46,535 nucleotides of DNA from ANME-2 cluster archaeon. Lineage in GTDB: Archaea; Halobacteriota; Methanosarcinia; Methanosarcinales; Methanocomedenaceae. The notes under the pieces were generated by a model, which was not told the origin of the DNA, did no database searches, and saw nothing but the letters and a program-made list of their open reading frames with translations. Positions 45,366 to 46,535 of the stretch are shown here, piece after piece. Where the stretch lies: positions 1-46,535 of the forward strand of contig JAHYIS010000016.1 in the NCBI GenBank assembly GCA_019429385.1. Reading direction: 5' to 3'. Within the stretch, counting starts at the first letter, position 1. Each line of letters opens with the position of its first letter. A program made the translations under genes and the position numbers.

Positions 45366-46535
45366 TCACGAATTATCTTCTCTTACTTTCCATTCTGTGT
45401 ATGCTTTTTTCATAGCTCTTCTCATTGGTAATTGTTTCATGAGCGAGAGAAGATGTGTCATTGGGAAACCGGACCACGGTATTTCGGTTAGATGATTTAG
45501 TATCCTCGGGAGACTCAACAGTTCAAGGGATATTTCATAATATTTCTTTTCTCTTACAAAAGGAGTCATTTCGGGGTCAGGGTGATCGAAGAGAGCATTT
45601 ACACCTGTGTAGTATTCCCATCCCCTGTTTTTTATTAAATAAGGCTCGTACTCATCATACAGTTCTGTTCCCGGTAAAGGAGTTAACAGCACAGGGTGGA
45701 CTCCCACACCAAGTCTTTTTGCCAGTTCCATGGCATTGTCAAAATCTTTAAGTGTATCCTGTCGCCCTCCCAGGACGACGAACAGGACCACATCAATTCC
45801 ATATGATTTTATCTTCTTAATGGCGTTTTCCCTATTGCGTCCCTGTTTGGTTTCGGCATGGTAATTATCAAGCACATCACATGATGATGTTTCCCACCCC
45901 ACCCACACTGAAAATAGCCCACTTGCCCTGGCAGCCTTTAGCATTTCATCTCCTTTAGGGGATTGGGGTGCACGTAGATCACCGAATCCGTACCACCGTT
46001 TTTTACTACCCTTCGAAAGGGCAGTAAACAGTTCAATGGACCGTTCAATGTCTCCACCCCAGATGGTGTCATCTCCATTGAAATATACCTTTCCGGTATG
46101 GTTCTCTACTTCTTCAACAACCTTATGGACTGGACGGTAACGGATGGTATCACCGAAGAATTTCCTGACAGAGCAAAACGAGCACCTGTACGGGCACCCC
46201 CTTGCGGTAAAGACCGCTCTGAACCGGTATGGATTGTGGTCAAAAGAAGTATAGGGCATGGGCATATTGTCGAGGGGAAATCTTTCACCGTGATAAAATG
46301 GTTTCAGAATACCATGTGCAGCATCATTGAGCACCTGTGGCCAGACAGATTCTGCCTCACCCACAATAACAGAATAAGCATGTTCCTTAGCTTCAAAAGG
46401 AAGAGCCGTAGGGTGTATTCCTCCCAGTACAACCTTTTTCCCCATTTGTCTTAACAAATCGCCTAATCTGTAACACCAAGTAATGGTAGCGGTCATTGAG
46501 CTCAGGCAGATGAGGTCGGCATCGATATCTTCTGG
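45366..46535 (-). CDS. B12-binding-type radical SAM protein (5' end cut by right window edge)
   Basis: 389 in-window residues, open to the edge with no start there, so the gene begins beyond base 46535. The first part is the end of a B12-binding domain (VVLGGIHPTALP, VIVGEAESVWPQV). The radical SAM cluster motif CPYRCSFC (C-x3-C-x2-C) follows at about residue 112 of the visible part, with DDTIWGGDIE, VGWETSSCDVL and LLTPLPGTELYDEY typical of the BchE/HpnP-like group. Such enzymes do methylation or cyclisation of lipids or cofactors; the substrate is unknown here. Confidence 0.88.
   Translation of the reverse strand, partial: PEDIDADLICLSSMTATITWCYRLGDLLRQMGKKVVLGGIHPTALPFEAKEHAYSVIVGEAESVWPQVLNDAAHGILKPFYHGERFPLDNMPMPYTSFDHNPYRFRAVFTARGCPYRCSFCSVRKFFGDTIRYRPVHKVVEEVENHTGKVYFNGDDTIWGGDIERSIELFTALSKGSKKRWYGFGDLRAPQSPKGDEMLKAARASGLFSVWVGWETSSCDVLDNYHAETKQGRNRENAIKKIKSYGIDVVLFVVLGGRQDTLKDFDNAMELAKRLGVGVHPVLLTPLPGTELYDEYEPYLIKNRGWEYYTGVNALFDHPDPEMTPFVREKKYYEISLELLSLPRILNHLTEIPWSGFPMTHLLSLMKQLPMRRAMKKAYTEWKVREDNS

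Noticed and set aside
1-46535. CRISPR array
   Set aside because: The only regular repeats are the 127-base cytochrome repeat and the ten-base units at 15148-15233; neither has repeat-spacer structure and no cas gene is present.
1-46535. tRNA or rRNA genes
   Set aside because: No cloverleaf with a TTCGA-type T-loop or rRNA core sequence was recognised by eye; a tRNAscan run was not possible.

Overview
This window is an archaeal chromosome segment, apparently from the Methanosarcinales/ANME-2 side of the Euryarchaeota (ANME-2, Methanoperedens-like or GoM-Arc1-like; lineage inferred). The archaeal markers are Pus10, ribosomal protein L21e, RNA polymerase subunit F, DUF655, the archaeal mevalonate complex (HMG-CoA synthase, thiolase, DUF35 protein), 4-phosphopantoate--beta-alanine ligase, a ThiD-ThiN fusion and a DUF2073/Era-like GTPase/Zn-ribbon set. 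A DUF1699-like gene and a giant Ig-domain multiheme cytochrome point to the Methanosarcinales/ANME side. No rRNA, tRNA or CRISPR array was recognised.

Layout. 1-4277 (minus) is the 5' part of a giant extracellular multiheme cytochrome that runs off the left edge. In-window it has 24 haem-type motifs, three of unusual form. Its first 127 bases exactly repeat 1231-1357, so the left edge looks like an assembly break at an intragenic repeat. 4582-8641 (plus) is a tight information-processing operon: pus10, rpl21e, rpoF, DUF655, ksgA, hemK-like. 8644-13312 (minus) holds a DUF1699-like gene, serA, argJ, a CBS-pair protein and argC. 13382-16602 holds a DEDD-type exonuclease, a mini-ORF with alternative hairpins, the CoA-pathway ligase, a JAMM protease and a radical SAM enzyme. 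16740-20173 (plus) is a regulator followed by the HMG-CoA synthase/thiolase/DUF35 genes, ending in a long T-rich terminator. 20250-24478 (minus) holds a two-domain KaiC-like ATPase, acetyl-CoA synthetase and a J-domain protein. 24580-24942 is a compact transcription unit with a structured leader, a 30-residue basic protein and two terminal hairpins.

25197-35316 (plus) is the functional centrepiece: a nine-gene operon for a group-4-hydrogenase/complex-I-like membrane complex. It has two tandem HyfB/NuoL-type subunits, HyfC, HyfE and HyfF homologues, a NuoC-NuoD-like large subunit, a two-cluster ferredoxin subunit, a NuoB-like subunit and a translationally coupled universal stress protein. The large subunit lacks all four cysteines that would hold a NiFe centre, so it cannot be a normal hydrogenase; it fits the energy-converting hydrogenase-related (Ehr) type. 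Its electron donor and acceptor are not evident.

35317-36250 is a decayed patch with a GNAT acetyltransferase remnant and an N-terminally truncated IS200/IS605 transposase. 36250-46535 holds thiDN, an OB-fold lipoprotein, a methyltransferase, a secreted protein, the Zn-ribbon/DUF2073/GTPase set, an AbrB-PhoU regulator, an unknown gene coupled to an aminotransferase and a sugar-phosphate-isomerase-like protein, another lipoprotein, and a B12-type radical SAM gene cut by the right edge.

Together the segment combines housekeeping biosynthesis (serine, arginine, isoprenoid lipids, CoA, thiamine, acetate activation) with two respiratory elements: extracellular electron transfer through the cytochrome and an ion-pumping membrane complex without a hydrogen-active site.
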